A stretch of DNA of 64,000 nt from Stieleria mannarensis (GTDB lineage: Bacteria; Planctomycetota; Planctomycetia; Pirellulales; Pirellulaceae). Below the pieces are notes generated by a model. That model was not told the origin of the DNA. It searched no databases and worked only from the letters and a program-made list of their open reading frames with translations. Positions 52,018 through 60,766 of this stretch are shown piece by piece. The position numbers and the translations under genes are program-made. Numbering within the stretch: the first letter of the stretch is position 1; every line of letters begins with the position of its first letter. The stretch spans positions 91,999 to 155,998 of the forward strand of contig NZ_JACEHH010000023.1 in assembly GCF_014154935.1 (NCBI RefSeq). Direction: 5' to 3'.

Positions 52018-53802
52018 ATGTCCACACCGCACGGCTGCACCGATGACTCGGACGTCATCGCGACATTCAAGGAGGCTTTGAAGCAACGTGTGGGACAGGA
52101 GCGTTTCCAGATTTGGTTCTCGGGCGTCCGCTTCGCACTCGAAGCGGCCGAATCGGCTGCCGGTTCCCCGGAATCGCCGACGGTGCCGCGTTCGATCGTG
52201 GCGATCGCCGCCGGCCAGTTCGCGGCCGACCGTTTGAGCAACCATTACCTGTCCGCGATGCGTGGCGCCGCCGCGTCAGCCTGTGGCACGTCGACCGCCA
52301 TCCGAATCCATGTGGAGGACCGTCCGACGCGTCAGGCCGAGTTGCCCTTCACCGAGGAAGGCACTGCCACCGAAGACACCGCGGTCGGCGTCGGCCCGAG
52401 CCCCGCCGTCAATCAAACGGGCTCCGGCGAACCTGCCCGGCGAATTGCCCCGCGGGCTGCTGAGCGTCCCCGTCCTTCGGCGGCCAAGCGATCCGGTCGT
52501 CGCGATCACCGCGGGGCCCAGTCGTTGCAGTCGATTCTGCGTGACGGAACCGACTCGCGAAAACCCGCCCGACCGAAACCCGGTTCCGCCACCTCGTCCC
52601 AGGGCACATCGTCTCAGAGCACATCGTCTCAGAGCACATCGTCTCAGAGCACATCGGCGCTGGCGATCGACGTCGCCCACAACCAACCCGCCCGCCAGCC
52701 CGCGGCGGAACACCGCGCGGGCAAGCCTTCGACGCCCGATTCGGCCGGCAATGGCCCGCCCCAGCGAAGCGAATGCAACTGGGAAAACTTCGTCGGCGGC
52801 CAGTGCAACGAGCTGGCACGTACGGCGTGCAAGATGGCGATCGAGAACCCCGGCACCGCGTCACCCTTGGTGCTGTGGGGGCCGCCGGGATCCGGCAAAA
52901 CGCACTTGTTAAACGCCGTGGCGGGAAAGCTCCGCAGCCTGCATCGGATGCGACGGGTCGTTTCCCTGTCGGCCGAAGATTTCACGAACGATTTCATCAA
53001 AGCACTCAACGGAAATTGCTTGCCCGCGTTCCGATCACGCTTTCGCGACGCCGACGCCCTGCTGATCGACGACATCCAGTTCTTCGTGGAGAAAAAGGCG
53101 ACGATCCGCGAGCTGCATCACACGATCGAAATGCTGGCCGAAGTCGGCAAGCCGCTGGTGTTCGCCGGGACCAAAGCCCCCAACGAGATCAACGGATTGG
53201 GCGGCGAGCTGTCCGGACGTTTGGCTTCCGGATTGGTCTGCCAAGTCGAAGCGTTGGACGCCCAGACACGGCAGCAACTGCTGGCCCGCTATGCCGAAGA
53301 CCGCTGTCTGATCCCCTGGCCGCAGCAGACCCTACAGGAGATCGCCTCGGTCGCCGGCGGCGACGGGCGACTGCTCAGCGGGATCGTCAATCTGGTCGCC
53401 CTGCTGCAACGGATGTACGGCCAGATGCCGACGATGGACCAGATCCGCCAGCACGGTGCCCATCTGCTCCGTTCCTCCGGTGTCCCGATCACGCTCTCCT
53501 CCATCGAACGCGCCGTCGAAAAGGTGTTCCAGCTGGACACCAAATCGCTGCAGTCCGGTTCACAAACCAAGTCGATCACCGAGCCGCGAATGCTGGCGAT
53601 GTACTTGGCCCGCGAGATGACCAGCAGCGCGTTTTCGGAGATCGGCGGGCACTTCGGGGGACGCAGTCACAGCACCGCGATCCTGGCCAGTCAACGCGTC
53701 CGCCAATGGCTCGACGCCGGACGCAGCGTCGGCAGAGGCCATGCCGCCCTGTCGGCCGACGAAGCGATCCGACGCATCGAATCGATGCTGAAGTCGGGTT
53801 AG
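52018..53802 (+). CDS. dnaA: Chromosomal replication initiator DnaA
   Basis: Initiator AAA+ ATPase, about 594 residues, longer than usual. Domain I (DVIATFKEALKQRVGQERFQ, then IWFSGV) is followed by a very long disordered domain II (about 80-260) with SQSTS repeats. Domain III has Walker A GPPGSGKTHL, Walker B DALLIDDIQFF and sensor regions; the domain IV box reads EPRMLAMYLAREMTSSAFSE, then IGGHFGGRSHSTAILA, close to the family DNA-binding signature. The start is ATG 52018 (GGAGG about 14 bp upstream) or ATG 51994. dnaB follows; dnaN is not adjacent. Confidence 0.93.
   Translation: MSTPHGCTDDSDVIATFKEALKQRVGQERFQIWFSGVRFALEAAESAAGSPESPTVPRSIVAIAAGQFAADRLSNHYLSAMRGAAASACGTSTAIRIHVEDRPTRQAELPFTEEGTATEDTAVGVGPSPAVNQTGSGEPARRIAPRAAERPRPSAAKRSGRRDHRGAQSLQSILRDGTDSRKPARPKPGSATSSQGTSSQSTSSQSTSSQSTSALAIDVAHNQPARQPAAEHRAGKPSTPDSAGNGPPQRSECNWENFVGGQCNELARTACKMAIENPGTASPLVLWGPPGSGKTHLLNAVAGKLRSLHRMRRVVSLSAEDFTNDFIKALNGNCLPAFRSRFRDADALLIDDIQFFVEKKATIRELHHTIEMLAEVGKPLVFAGTKAPNEINGLGGELSGRLASGLVCQVEALDAQTRQQLLARYAEDRCLIPWPQQTLQEIASVAGGDGRLLSGIVNLVALLQRMYGQMPTMDQIRQHGAHLLRSSGVPITLSSIERAVEKVFQLDTKSLQSGSQTKSITEPRMLAMYLAREMTSSAFSEIGGHFGGRSHSTAILASQRVRQWLDAGRSVGRGHAALSADEAIRRIESMLKSG
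52603..52671 (+). repeat. 15-bp in-frame tandem repeat in dnaA domain II
   Basis: AGCACATCGTCTCAG repeated three times perfectly, plus one variant unit before and a partial unit after; it codes SQSTS repeats in the linker. Confidence 0.93.
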
Positions 53803-53814
53803 GATTCAGGTTTT

Positions 53815-53848
53815 GGGTTTCGGGTTTCGGGTTTCGGGTTTGGGGTTT
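53815..53848. repeat. GGGTTTC heptamer tract (telomere-like)
   Basis: GGGTTTC about four times with a variant GGGTTTG end; plus strand G-rich. Confidence 0.9.
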
Positions 53849-53904
53849 GCACACGCCGGCCCGGAATTTTCTCATTCCCAAGGTTCCTCCATCTTTCGTT
53901 GGAC

Positions 53905-54020
<116 letters not shown>

Positions 54021-54122
54021 TTGAAACACAGTTTCTGTCGTTTCGCCGGACCCTTGTCGTGACGATCACTCGGCGTATGCTAACGGACGCTTCTTCAAAA
54101 CCTTCCAGGGATCGGAATCTTC

Positions 54123-55565
54123 ATGGCTGACCAAAACGAACGTCCGTGGGACAAAAAAAAGAAGAAACCGCTGTCCGCCGCCGAAATCCTGCAGCGCCAG
54201 CCCCCGTACGATTTGGAAGCGGAGATGGGGGTGCTGGGCAGCATTCTGTTGTTGCCCGAAGTCTGTGACGACACCGCGTCGCTGAAGGCCGATGACTTCT
54301 ACGACGACGCCAATCGGATCCTGTACACGCACTTGCGCGAGATGTACGACAACGGCGAAAAGATCGACGTCATGTTGCTCGTCTCGCGGCTTAAAACCTC
54401 CGACGAATTCGAAAAGATCGGCGGCGCAGCCTACCTGGCCAAGCTTTCCAACGCGGTTCCCAACGCCGCCCACGCAGTCTATTACGCGGGCATCGTTTCC
54501 GAGAAAGCGGTCTATCGCAACTTGATCAACGCCAGCACCGAGATTCTGCGCGACGCCTACGACCAGTCCAGTGACGCGCGGGAGTTGTGTGCCCAGGCGG
54601 AACAGAAAGTGTTCTCGATCATGGACGGTCGATCGTCCAACTCGTTGCACTCGATGAACGATGTCTTGCATGCGGCGATGGACCGGATGGAAGCCCGCTT
54701 GCGCGGCGAAGTCACCGACGGGACGGTAGAGACGGGGCTTGCCGACTACGACACCATGACCGGCGGGCTGCACAACGGCGAATTGATCATCCTGGCCGCC
54801 CGGCCTTCGATGGGCAAAACCGCGCTGGCGATGAACATCGCCGAACACGCGGCGATCGAAATGCAGCAACCCGTGCTGTTCATCAGCTTGGAAATGTCGG
54901 GCATCGAATTGGCCGACCGGATGCTGTGTTCGCTGGCCCGCGTCAACGGACACCGACTGCGAAACGGAACGATCAGCGCCGACGATCAAACCCGTTTGAT
55001 CAACAAGGCCAATGAGATCAGCACCGCGCCGTTCTTCGTCGATGATTCACCCAGCCGGACGGTCAGCGAAATCGCCGCGGCGGCCCGACGCATCAAGCGA
55101 CGCCACGGCAACCTAGGGTTGATCGTGATCGACTACCTGCAGCTGATCGAACCGGACAACTCGCGCGACCCGCGACAGGAGCAGGTCGCCAAGATCGCGC
55201 GGCGGTTGAAAGGGATGGCGCGTGAACTCGAAACGCCGATGTTGTGTTTGTCCCAGTTGAATCGCCAGGCCGAAGACAGCAAGGATCACCGCCCCAAGCT
55301 GAGCCACCTCCGTGAATCCGGGGCCATCGAGCAGGATGCTGACGTCGTGATGTTTGTCCACCGCGAAGAGTATTACCACCGCGGTGAAGAACGCGCCCAA
55401 TACGCCGGCCAAGCCGAAATCATCATCGCCAAACAGCGGAACGGTCCGGTCGGCGACGTGCAATTGACCTGGGAATCCGACTTCACCCGGTTCAGCAACC
55501 GCGCCCCCGAACACCACGATGAATTCAGCGACTACGCCGAATTCACGGCGCCCGGCGGTTTCTGA
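54123..55565 (+). CDS. dnaB: Replicative DNA helicase DnaB
   Basis: Hexameric helicase that unwinds the fork, 480 residues. N-terminal domain PPYDLEAEMGVLGSILLLPE and the RecA-type motor with Walker A ARPSMGKTALAMNIAEHAA, FISLEMSGIELADRMLCSLA, Walker B LIVIDYLQLIEP, LSQLNRQAEDSKDHRPKLSH and LRESGAIEQDADVVMFVHRE. No intein interrupts it. Heptamer tracts fill the gap to dnaA, and the gene may have its own promoter beyond them. Confidence 0.96.
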   Translation: MADQNERPWDKKKKKPLSAAEILQRQPPYDLEAEMGVLGSILLLPEVCDDTASLKADDFYDDANRILYTHLREMYDNGEKIDVMLLVSRLKTSDEFEKIGGAAYLAKLSNAVPNAAHAVYYAGIVSEKAVYRNLINASTEILRDAYDQSSDARELCAQAEQKVFSIMDGRSSNSLHSMNDVLHAAMDRMEARLRGEVTDGTVETGLADYDTMTGGLHNGELIILAARPSMGKTALAMNIAEHAAIEMQQPVLFISLEMSGIELADRMLCSLARVNGHRLRNGTISADDQTRLINKANEISTAPFFVDDSPSRTVSEIAAAARRIKRRHGNLGLIVIDYLQLIEPDNSRDPRQEQVAKIARRLKGMARELETPMLCLSQLNRQAEDSKDHRPKLSHLRESGAIEQDADVVMFVHREEYYHRGEERAQYAGQAEIIIAKQRNGPVGDVQLTWESDFTRFSNRAPEHHDEFSDYAEFTAPGGF

Positions 55566-55748
55566 TCCGACGCTCTGTGCCTGGTGTTCGTCGTAGGATC
55601 AACCATTTGGTCTGATGAAAAGTACCTGGCGTCTGAAACGGGTGGGCTGGCAACGATTGCAAATTGCAAAATGAACAGTGCAAATTGCGAAATGATTTGA
55701 GTGACGAGTCTCGGCAAATTTGAATTTCGGATTCTTCCGGAAAGAACC

Positions 55749-56246
55749 CTAGAAATTTGCCTGCCCCTTGATCGTGCGCTGGGCGATCTCCCAGGCTTCG
55801 GTCAGGTGCTCGGCGTATTGGTCGGGCGACAACAGCGAGGTGTCGTCGTCCGCCACGGCCAGTTCGATCATCCAGCCGGCACCATAGGGATCCGCGTTGA
55901 TCAACGACGGGTCCGCCAGGACGTGTTCGTTAATCGCTGAAAGCGTTCCCGTGACCGGCGCATACAGATCACTTTCCGCCTTCTTGCTCTCGATCGCACC
56001 GATCATCTGTCGCTGCTGGACCGACTCGGGCACGTCGATTTCCCAGTCCAGGAAGTAGACGTCTTGCAGCAAACGGACGGCGTAGGCGGTCAGCCCGAAG
56101 CGCCAAGTCGCCGGCGCCGCGGGTTCGGCGGCCGAGACACATTTGGCCCACATGTGGTTTTTGGCGTAGCGGCGGTCCAGCGGAAACGTGGCGTCAAATT
56201 CCCCCATCGCAAAGGTGAAGGAATCGGTGCTACGTGTATCGGACAT
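55749..56246 (-). CDS. Lipoyl-domain protein related to glycine cleavage H protein
   Basis: A 165-residue protein. The lipoyl-lysine motif is complete: GAIESKKAESDLYAPVTGTL (compare ESVKAASDVYAPVSG), followed by NADPYGAGWMIELAVAD as in GcvH. The N-terminal part (FPLDRRYAKNHMWAKCVSAA, TWRFGLTAYAVRLLQDVYFL) matches the GcvH start HxWxxxx...IGITxxA but carries an extra loop, and the protein is longer than usual (about 130). No gcvT or gcvP is near. Its start lies inside the end of the radical SAM gene (17-bp overlap), so translation is coupled. Confidence 0.78.
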   Translation of the reverse strand: MSDTRSTDSFTFAMGEFDATFPLDRRYAKNHMWAKCVSAAEPAAPATWRFGLTAYAVRLLQDVYFLDWEIDVPESVQQRQMIGAIESKKAESDLYAPVTGTLSAINEHVLADPSLINADPYGAGWMIELAVADDDTSLLSPDQYAEHLTEAWEIAQRTIKGQANF

Positions 56247-57546
56247 TCTGGTGTTCCGGTTCAAAGAAGACTGGCAACATGGCATCGACCCGCAGCAATC
56301 CGTAGCGGGTCAATTCGATTCGGTCTCCGTTGACCGTCGCCCAGCCGTCTTCGACATACTTGTCCCACTCCGATTGCCAGCGTTCCAGGATATTCACGTC
56401 GAACTTGTTCTTGAAGTAATCGAGTTCCAAATAGCCCAGCTTCAGCATCAACACCATTTCACGGATCAGCCGTTGATGGTCGGTCGGCACGTAGCCACGT
56501 CCCAGCGGCAGTGATCCCGATTCGATCGTCGACAGGTATTTTTCCAGCTCGGCGACGTTCTGGTAATGCACGCCGCTGGCATGTCCGAAACTGGCGATTC
56601 CGGTGGCCAGCAGATCAGCGCCTTTGAACAGGTTGTCGCGATAGGAGAAGTTCACTTTCGAGGGATCTTTGACCACCGTGTAGGCGCTGCTGATGCTGTA
56701 GCCGGCGTCAAGGAATTCGTTAAAGGCGTAATCCACCCAGGCCCGCTTGGTGGCCCAATCGGCGACGGGGCTTTCGGTGTGGTTTTCCAGGATCCCCTTG
56801 CTGATCACCGTGTTGAACGGCAACTCCATTTGATAGATCGTCACGCTTTCGGGTGACATGTCGATCGCCTGGCGAATGTTGTCTTTCCAGTTGTCCCAGG
56901 TTTCGCCGACCATCCCCGAGATCAGGTCGATGTTGACGTTGGGGAAGTCCGCTTCGGCGATCCATTCCCAAGCCCGAAAGACTTGTTTGGACAGGTGGGC
57001 GCGGCCGTTTTCTTCCAGCAGCGTGTCCGAAAAATTCTCCACCCCCAAGCTCAACCGCGTCACGCCCAGTTCTTCACGCAGCGTTTTGACCTTGGTTTCG
57101 CTCAGCGTCCCCGGTTCGCATTCAAACGTGACCTCTTCGGCACCGTCCCAGGTGATGTGTTTGCGCAGACGTTCGGCCAGTTTGGTCAGCTGTTTGGGGG
57201 ACAAAAAGCTGGGGGTTCCGCCGCCGAAGTAGACGAAACGGAACGGCCGATCCTTCATGATCGCCGTTTCGCTGACCATCGAGATCTCGTTGCACAGGGC
57301 GTCGACATACCGCTGGACTTCCGGCGCGGTGACATCGGTAAAGACCTTGAAGTAACAGAATTTGCAGCGTTTTCGGCAAAACGGGATGTGCAGGTACAGC
57401 CCCAGCGGCGTGGTCTCTTTGGGCGGGCTATGCAGTGCCGAAACCACCGCGTCCAAGGCATCTTTGTTCCATTGGCTGTACGGCGGGTAGTTCGAAATAA
57501 AATAGCTGCCGACTTCGGTTTTCGAATCGCTTGCGGCGGACGACAT
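56230..57546 (-). CDS. HemN/HemW-like radical SAM protein
   Basis: A 438-residue radical SAM enzyme of the coproporphyrinogen III oxidase-like group. Cluster motif CRKRCKFC (CxxxCxxC, about residue 57) in GLYLHIPFCRKRCKFCYFKV; also VYFGGGTPSFLSPKQL, FECEPGTL, VTRLSLGVENFSDTLLEENG and NVNIDLISGMVGETWDNW, then a HemN_C-like C-terminus. Whether it oxidizes porphyrinogen, inserts heme (HemW), or acts on a lipoyl or other substrate is open. It overlaps the downstream lipoyl gene, an unusual partner. Confidence 0.85.
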   Translation of the reverse strand: MSSAASDSKTEVGSYFISNYPPYSQWNKDALDAVVSALHSPPKETTPLGLYLHIPFCRKRCKFCYFKVFTDVTAPEVQRYVDALCNEISMVSETAIMKDRPFRFVYFGGGTPSFLSPKQLTKLAERLRKHITWDGAEEVTFECEPGTLSETKVKTLREELGVTRLSLGVENFSDTLLEENGRAHLSKQVFRAWEWIAEADFPNVNIDLISGMVGETWDNWKDNIRQAIDMSPESVTIYQMELPFNTVISKGILENHTESPVADWATKRAWVDYAFNEFLDAGYSISSAYTVVKDPSKVNFSYRDNLFKGADLLATGIASFGHASGVHYQNVAELEKYLSTIESGSLPLGRGYVPTDHQRLIREMVLMLKLGYLELDYFKNKFDVNILERWQSEWDKYVEDGWATVNGDRIELTRYGLLRVDAMLPVFFEPEHQNVRYT

Positions 57547-57615
57547 GGGCTGGCTTGGGCGAGAGCGTGGGATGAAGTGAACGGCGTTTATTGTAACCGG
57601 TCGTCACCCCCGGAG

Positions 57616-58707
57616 TCATCGGTGGTCTCGTTGGCGGATCACCTGGATCGTTCGCTCGATGTCATCCGGCAGGGGGGCTTCAAAGGTCATCGATTCGCCG
57701 CTTTGGGGATGGCACAGCGTCAACCGTCGCGCATGAAGCGCCTGGCGGTCCAACACTTGCCGGCTGCCATCGATCGAGCCCTGGCCCCGCAACCATGATT
57801 CGGTGGCCACGGCGTGTCCGGCGTACAGTCGGTCGCACAAGATGGGGCAGCCCAGATGGGCCAAGTGAACCCGGATCTGGTGGGTCCGTCCCGTCTTGGG
57901 GCGAACACGGACCAGACTGTAACGCCCGATCCGCTCGATCACCTCGTAAAACGTGCTGGCCGGTTTCGTGGTCGGATGGTTCTCGCGAATCGCCATCTTG
58001 TCGCGCTGGTACGGGTGGCGACCGATCGGAGCATCAACGACGTCTCGGTCGCGATCGAGTCGGCCGACGGTGATCGCAAAGTACTCCTTTTCGACTTCAC
58101 GATCGTGCCATTGCTGGGCCAGTGCCATATGAACCGCATTGGTTTTCGCAACGACGATCACGCCGCTGGTGTCGCGATCGAGTCGGTGGACGATGCCCGG
58201 TCGCGTCGGGCCGCCGACATCCGACAGACTTTGAAAACGGTGTGCCAGCGCGCTCGTCAGCGTTCCTTGCCAGTTGCCGCGGGCGGGGTGAACCACCATC
58301 CCCGGCGGCTTGTTGACGACGACAAAGCCGTCGTCTTCATACAGCAGGTCCAGCGGAATGTTCTCCGGGATGACTTCATCGGAAAACGCTTCGGGCAGAC
58401 GGAATCGAATCGATTGGCCGGCCTTGATCCGAAAACTCGGACGCACCGTTCGTCCATCGACCTCCGCACCGTCTTCCTGGACCGCTTGGCGAATCTGGCT
58501 GCGGCTGTAACCGTCGCAGGCGCTGGTGAGAAACAGATCAATGCGCTGGCCAGCCGCGGCGTCCGAGACAACGAAGTCGCGGTACACCGGTTCGGCTGCG
58601 TCGTCTTGCGGCGTGGAGTCAGAGATGGCAACGTCGTTGTCGGAAGGGGACATGTCGGAAGGGGACACGGTGTTCACGGTTGGTGACTGGACAGCTTCGT
58701 TAGGCAC
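57616..58707 (-). CDS. rluD: 23S rRNA pseudouridine synthase, RluD family
   Basis: A 363-residue RluA-type synthase. N-terminal 45 residues are acidic and disordered, then an S4 domain (GQRIDLFLTSACDGYSRSQI), and the catalytic core with VVNKPPGMVVHPARGNWQGT, the active-site motif GIVHRLDRDTSGVIVVAKTN (catalytic Asp) and LVRVRPKTGRTHQIRVHLAH. Length and S4 domain fit RluD, which modifies helix 69 of 23S rRNA. Stands 69 bp upstream of the radical SAM gene. Confidence 0.92.
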   Translation of the reverse strand: MPNEAVQSPTVNTVSPSDMSPSDNDVAISDSTPQDDAAEPVYRDFVVSDAAAGQRIDLFLTSACDGYSRSQIRQAVQEDGAEVDGRTVRPSFRIKAGQSIRFRLPEAFSDEVIPENIPLDLLYEDDGFVVVNKPPGMVVHPARGNWQGTLTSALAHRFQSLSDVGGPTRPGIVHRLDRDTSGVIVVAKTNAVHMALAQQWHDREVEKEYFAITVGRLDRDRDVVDAPIGRHPYQRDKMAIRENHPTTKPASTFYEVIERIGRYSLVRVRPKTGRTHQIRVHLAHLGCPILCDRLYAGHAVATESWLRGQGSIDGSRQVLDRQALHARRLTLCHPQSGESMTFEAPLPDDIERTIQVIRQRDHR

Positions 58708-58832
58708 TCAGCAGTGAGCGTAGGATTTCACGCCTCGTTAAGGGGCACAGTCTGGGAACGGGGGCGTAGACGCTCCGCCGGGCCGCACAAAACCTTTCAA
58801 TTCGTACGAGTTTTTCGACGTAGCAAGTAGAG

Positions 58833-58921
58833 GGGTAGGAAGATTTTGGAGGTAAGAAAATTGGCTCAATCGAATGGATGGTGCAGCTCACCACTTTCTT
58901 ACCCCAAAAATCTTCTTACCC
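58833..58921. repeat. Large imperfect hairpin GGGTAGGAAGATTTT/AAAAATCTTCTTACCC
   Basis: Two arms of 27-28 bp, about 35 bp apart; CCACTTTCTTACCCCAAAAA is the start of the right arm. A MITE-like or REP-like structure. Confidence 0.85.
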
Positions 58922-59022
58922 GACTTCTGCAGGCGGCTAAGAAACGATTCGGCAAAGATATTGTGATGGCACGCCCCACGATTTTGCGCAGCTCATGCTT
59001 CGCCGCTGGTTGTGCCTGGTAC

Positions 59023-59060
59023 GTGTGGCGGGTGTCACACTTGCAGTGCGTTCCAAGGCG
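59023..59060. repeat. GTGTGGCGGG...CACAC repeat, copy 2
   Basis: 38 bp, close to 36332-36369; ends CAGTGCGTTCCAAGGCG in both. Confidence 0.75.
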
Positions 59061-59124
59061 AAGCCTTCAAACGCCGCCGTGAGGGTGAAAAGCGTGAGCG
59101 CGTGACGCCGCGACCGGGGCTGGA

Positions 59125-60027
59125 CTACTCGGCAGCGTCTTCGCTTGCTTCCTCAGCCGTCTCTTCGCTGGCCGTTTCCGGCTCCGCGGATTCCGGCGTT
59201 TCCGCTGCCGCAGTCTCCGGTTCGGTGGTTTCCGGTTCGGTGGTTTCCGGTTCGGTGGTTTCCGGTTCGGTGGTTTCCGGTTCCGATGTCTCGGGCAGTT
59301 CCAGGCCGCCTTCGATCGGGGCGGCGGGTTCTTCGCTCGCCTTCATGTCGTCGCCCAGGTTCAGATCGGGCAGATCCAAGTCGGGCAGATCGGGCAGAGT
59401 CGACGCACCGGGCAGCTCCGGCGGCAGCGAGGGGTCGGCCGGTGAGAAGTCTTGATCGGAGAACCAGGCCAAGAACTCGACCGTGTCCGGGTTGGACAAT
59501 CGATCAATGCGTTCTTGAGCGACGGCGACCATTTGCTCCGATTCGTTGGCATCCACGGCCCGCTTGTAGGCCTCGATCGCCGCATCGATTTCGCCCAGCG
59601 ATTCGGCGGCCATGCCCAAACCGAAGTTGGCTCGCGAGAGCAACAATTTGTCGTCCGATGCCGCGCGGGCGTCGCTGAATTGATCTTTCGCCTGGGACAG
59701 CAGCGTTTCGGCTTCGTCGCGGTCTTGGTACAGCGAATTGATGCCCTGGGCCAAGCTGTCGTTGCCCTGGAACAACAGCGACCATGCCGCCGCGACGGTG
59801 TCGGGGTACTGCGACGCGACTTCGGGGTTTTCCATCAGCAATTGCAACGTCGCGTCGCTGCGTTTCGCGACTTCGCCGCTGGAGTACAGCCCGGCACCGA
59901 TCAGCCCCACCACGATGACCACCAACACGGTCAGGATCAGTTTGGAATACGGCTCGATCTTCTTGTAAAAGCCGGCCAAATTCTCGGCGACGATATTCTG
60001 TTCCAGTTGGGCCTGGCGATCTTTCAT
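59125..60027 (-). CDS. Single-pass membrane TPR-type protein with acidic repeat tail
   Basis: A 300-residue protein resembling the YfgM/TPR membrane-protein type. Residues 1-27 cytoplasmic, helix about 29-51 (LILTVLVVIVVGLIGAGLYS), then helical repeats (AAAWSLLFQGNDSLAQGINS, SRANFGLGMAAESLGEIDAA, then IEAYKRAV) to about 165, and a Pro/Asp region. The last 80 residues are Glu/Thr/Pro-rich with ETTEP repeats from a perfect 15-bp array. A role in envelope protein folding or complex assembly is an inference from YfgM only. Confidence 0.72.
   Translation of the reverse strand: MKDRQAQLEQNIVAENLAGFYKKIEPYSKLILTVLVVIVVGLIGAGLYSSGEVAKRSDATLQLLMENPEVASQYPDTVAAAWSLLFQGNDSLAQGINSLYQDRDEAETLLSQAKDQFSDARAASDDKLLLSRANFGLGMAAESLGEIDAAIEAYKRAVDANESEQMVAVAQERIDRLSNPDTVEFLAWFSDQDFSPADPSLPPELPGASTLPDLPDLDLPDLNLGDDMKASEEPAAPIEGGLELPETSEPETTEPETTEPETTEPETTEPETAAAETPESAEPETASEETAEEASEDAAE
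59221..59280 (-). repeat. Perfect 15-bp in-frame tandem repeat x4
   Basis: TTCGGTGGTTTCCGG on the plus strand, four perfect units; it codes the ETTEP repeats. Confidence 0.95.
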
Positions 60028-60209
60028 GAGTGGTCTTGTCCGCGTTGTCTAAGCGAGACGAGCCGATAGCGTTGGAGAAAACGAGTGGAAAGCGAATTGG
60101 CTGGGCCAGCAACAATGTCGCACAAGTGTCAATCGCGGAGTATAGGAGCGACAAAAAGTTATCGTCAATAGAAGGCCCAGGCTGCCGCAAGTCCCCCAGC
60201 TCGCCGAAG

Positions 60210-60581
60210 CTACCGCTCCGATTCGTCCGCGGCGTGCTCCTGCAGCTCTTCCAGCGAGGCGAATTCCAGCGCCGAGACATGGGTGGCGCGGAGCACGACC
60301 TGGGGCGCCTGGCCGGCGTCGTAGGCTTCTTTCCAGCGTGCCGCACACAAACACCAGCGGTCGCCCGGTTGCAGCCCATCGAACCGGTACAACGGGTTGG
60401 GCGTGCTCAGGTCATTGCCACGCGATTTGCTGAACTCCAGGAACTCGGCGGTCATCACGGCACAGATCACGTGCAGCCCGGCGTCCGAGGCGCCGGTGTT
60501 GCAGCACCCGTCACGGTAAAACCCGGTCAAGGGATCCGTGCTGCAGGTTTCCAAGTCGGTTCCGAGAACGTTTTTTGCCAT
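60210..60581 (-). CDS. DUF2237 protein
   Basis: A 123-residue cytoplasmic protein of the DUF2237 family, unknown function. Family text is nearly complete: NVLGTDLETCSTDPLTGFYR, DGCCNTGASDAGLHVICAVM, EFLEFSKSRGNDLSTPNP, GLQPGDRWCLCAARWKEAYD and VVLRATHVSALEFASLEEL. The conserved Cys residues (CC, CLC) could bind metal. Divergent from the helicase gene. Confidence 0.9.
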   Translation of the reverse strand: MAKNVLGTDLETCSTDPLTGFYRDGCCNTGASDAGLHVICAVMTAEFLEFSKSRGNDLSTPNPLYRFDGLQPGDRWCLCAARWKEAYDAGQAPQVVLRATHVSALEFASLEELQEHAADESER

Positions 60582-60766
60582 TGGGGGGGAGAGGGTTCAA
60601 GGAGAGTCGGGGCAGAGGGTCGTGCATCGCGGATGCCCCTGATTGTAACGCTTCGTCGGCCGTCCCGTGGTCGGTGGCGGGCGATTTCAGCGTCATGGCC
60701 TGGGCGTCGTACTTCGCTATGATGATTGCGTTTTTCCCGATTTCTGTTCACGACATTGACCCCGCC

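Larger units (their letters stand above)
58708..59124. other. Repeat-filled intergenic region
   Basis: 417 bp. It holds the GGGTAAGAAGATTTT hairpin (58833-58921) and the GTGTGGCGGGTGTCACAC repeat (59023-59060). No gene seen. Confidence 0.7.

Noticed and set aside
51590..52027. A 145-residue minus-strand open frame upstream of dnaA
   Set aside because: No conserved motif, no ribosome-binding site, and composition typical of non-coding GC-rich DNA; it would also overlap the dnaA start.
56230..57546. Anaerobic coproporphyrinogen III dehydrogenase (hemN) as a firm name
   Set aside because: The CxxxCxxC and GGGTPS motifs are shared by HemN, HemW and relatives, so the specific name is not supported.
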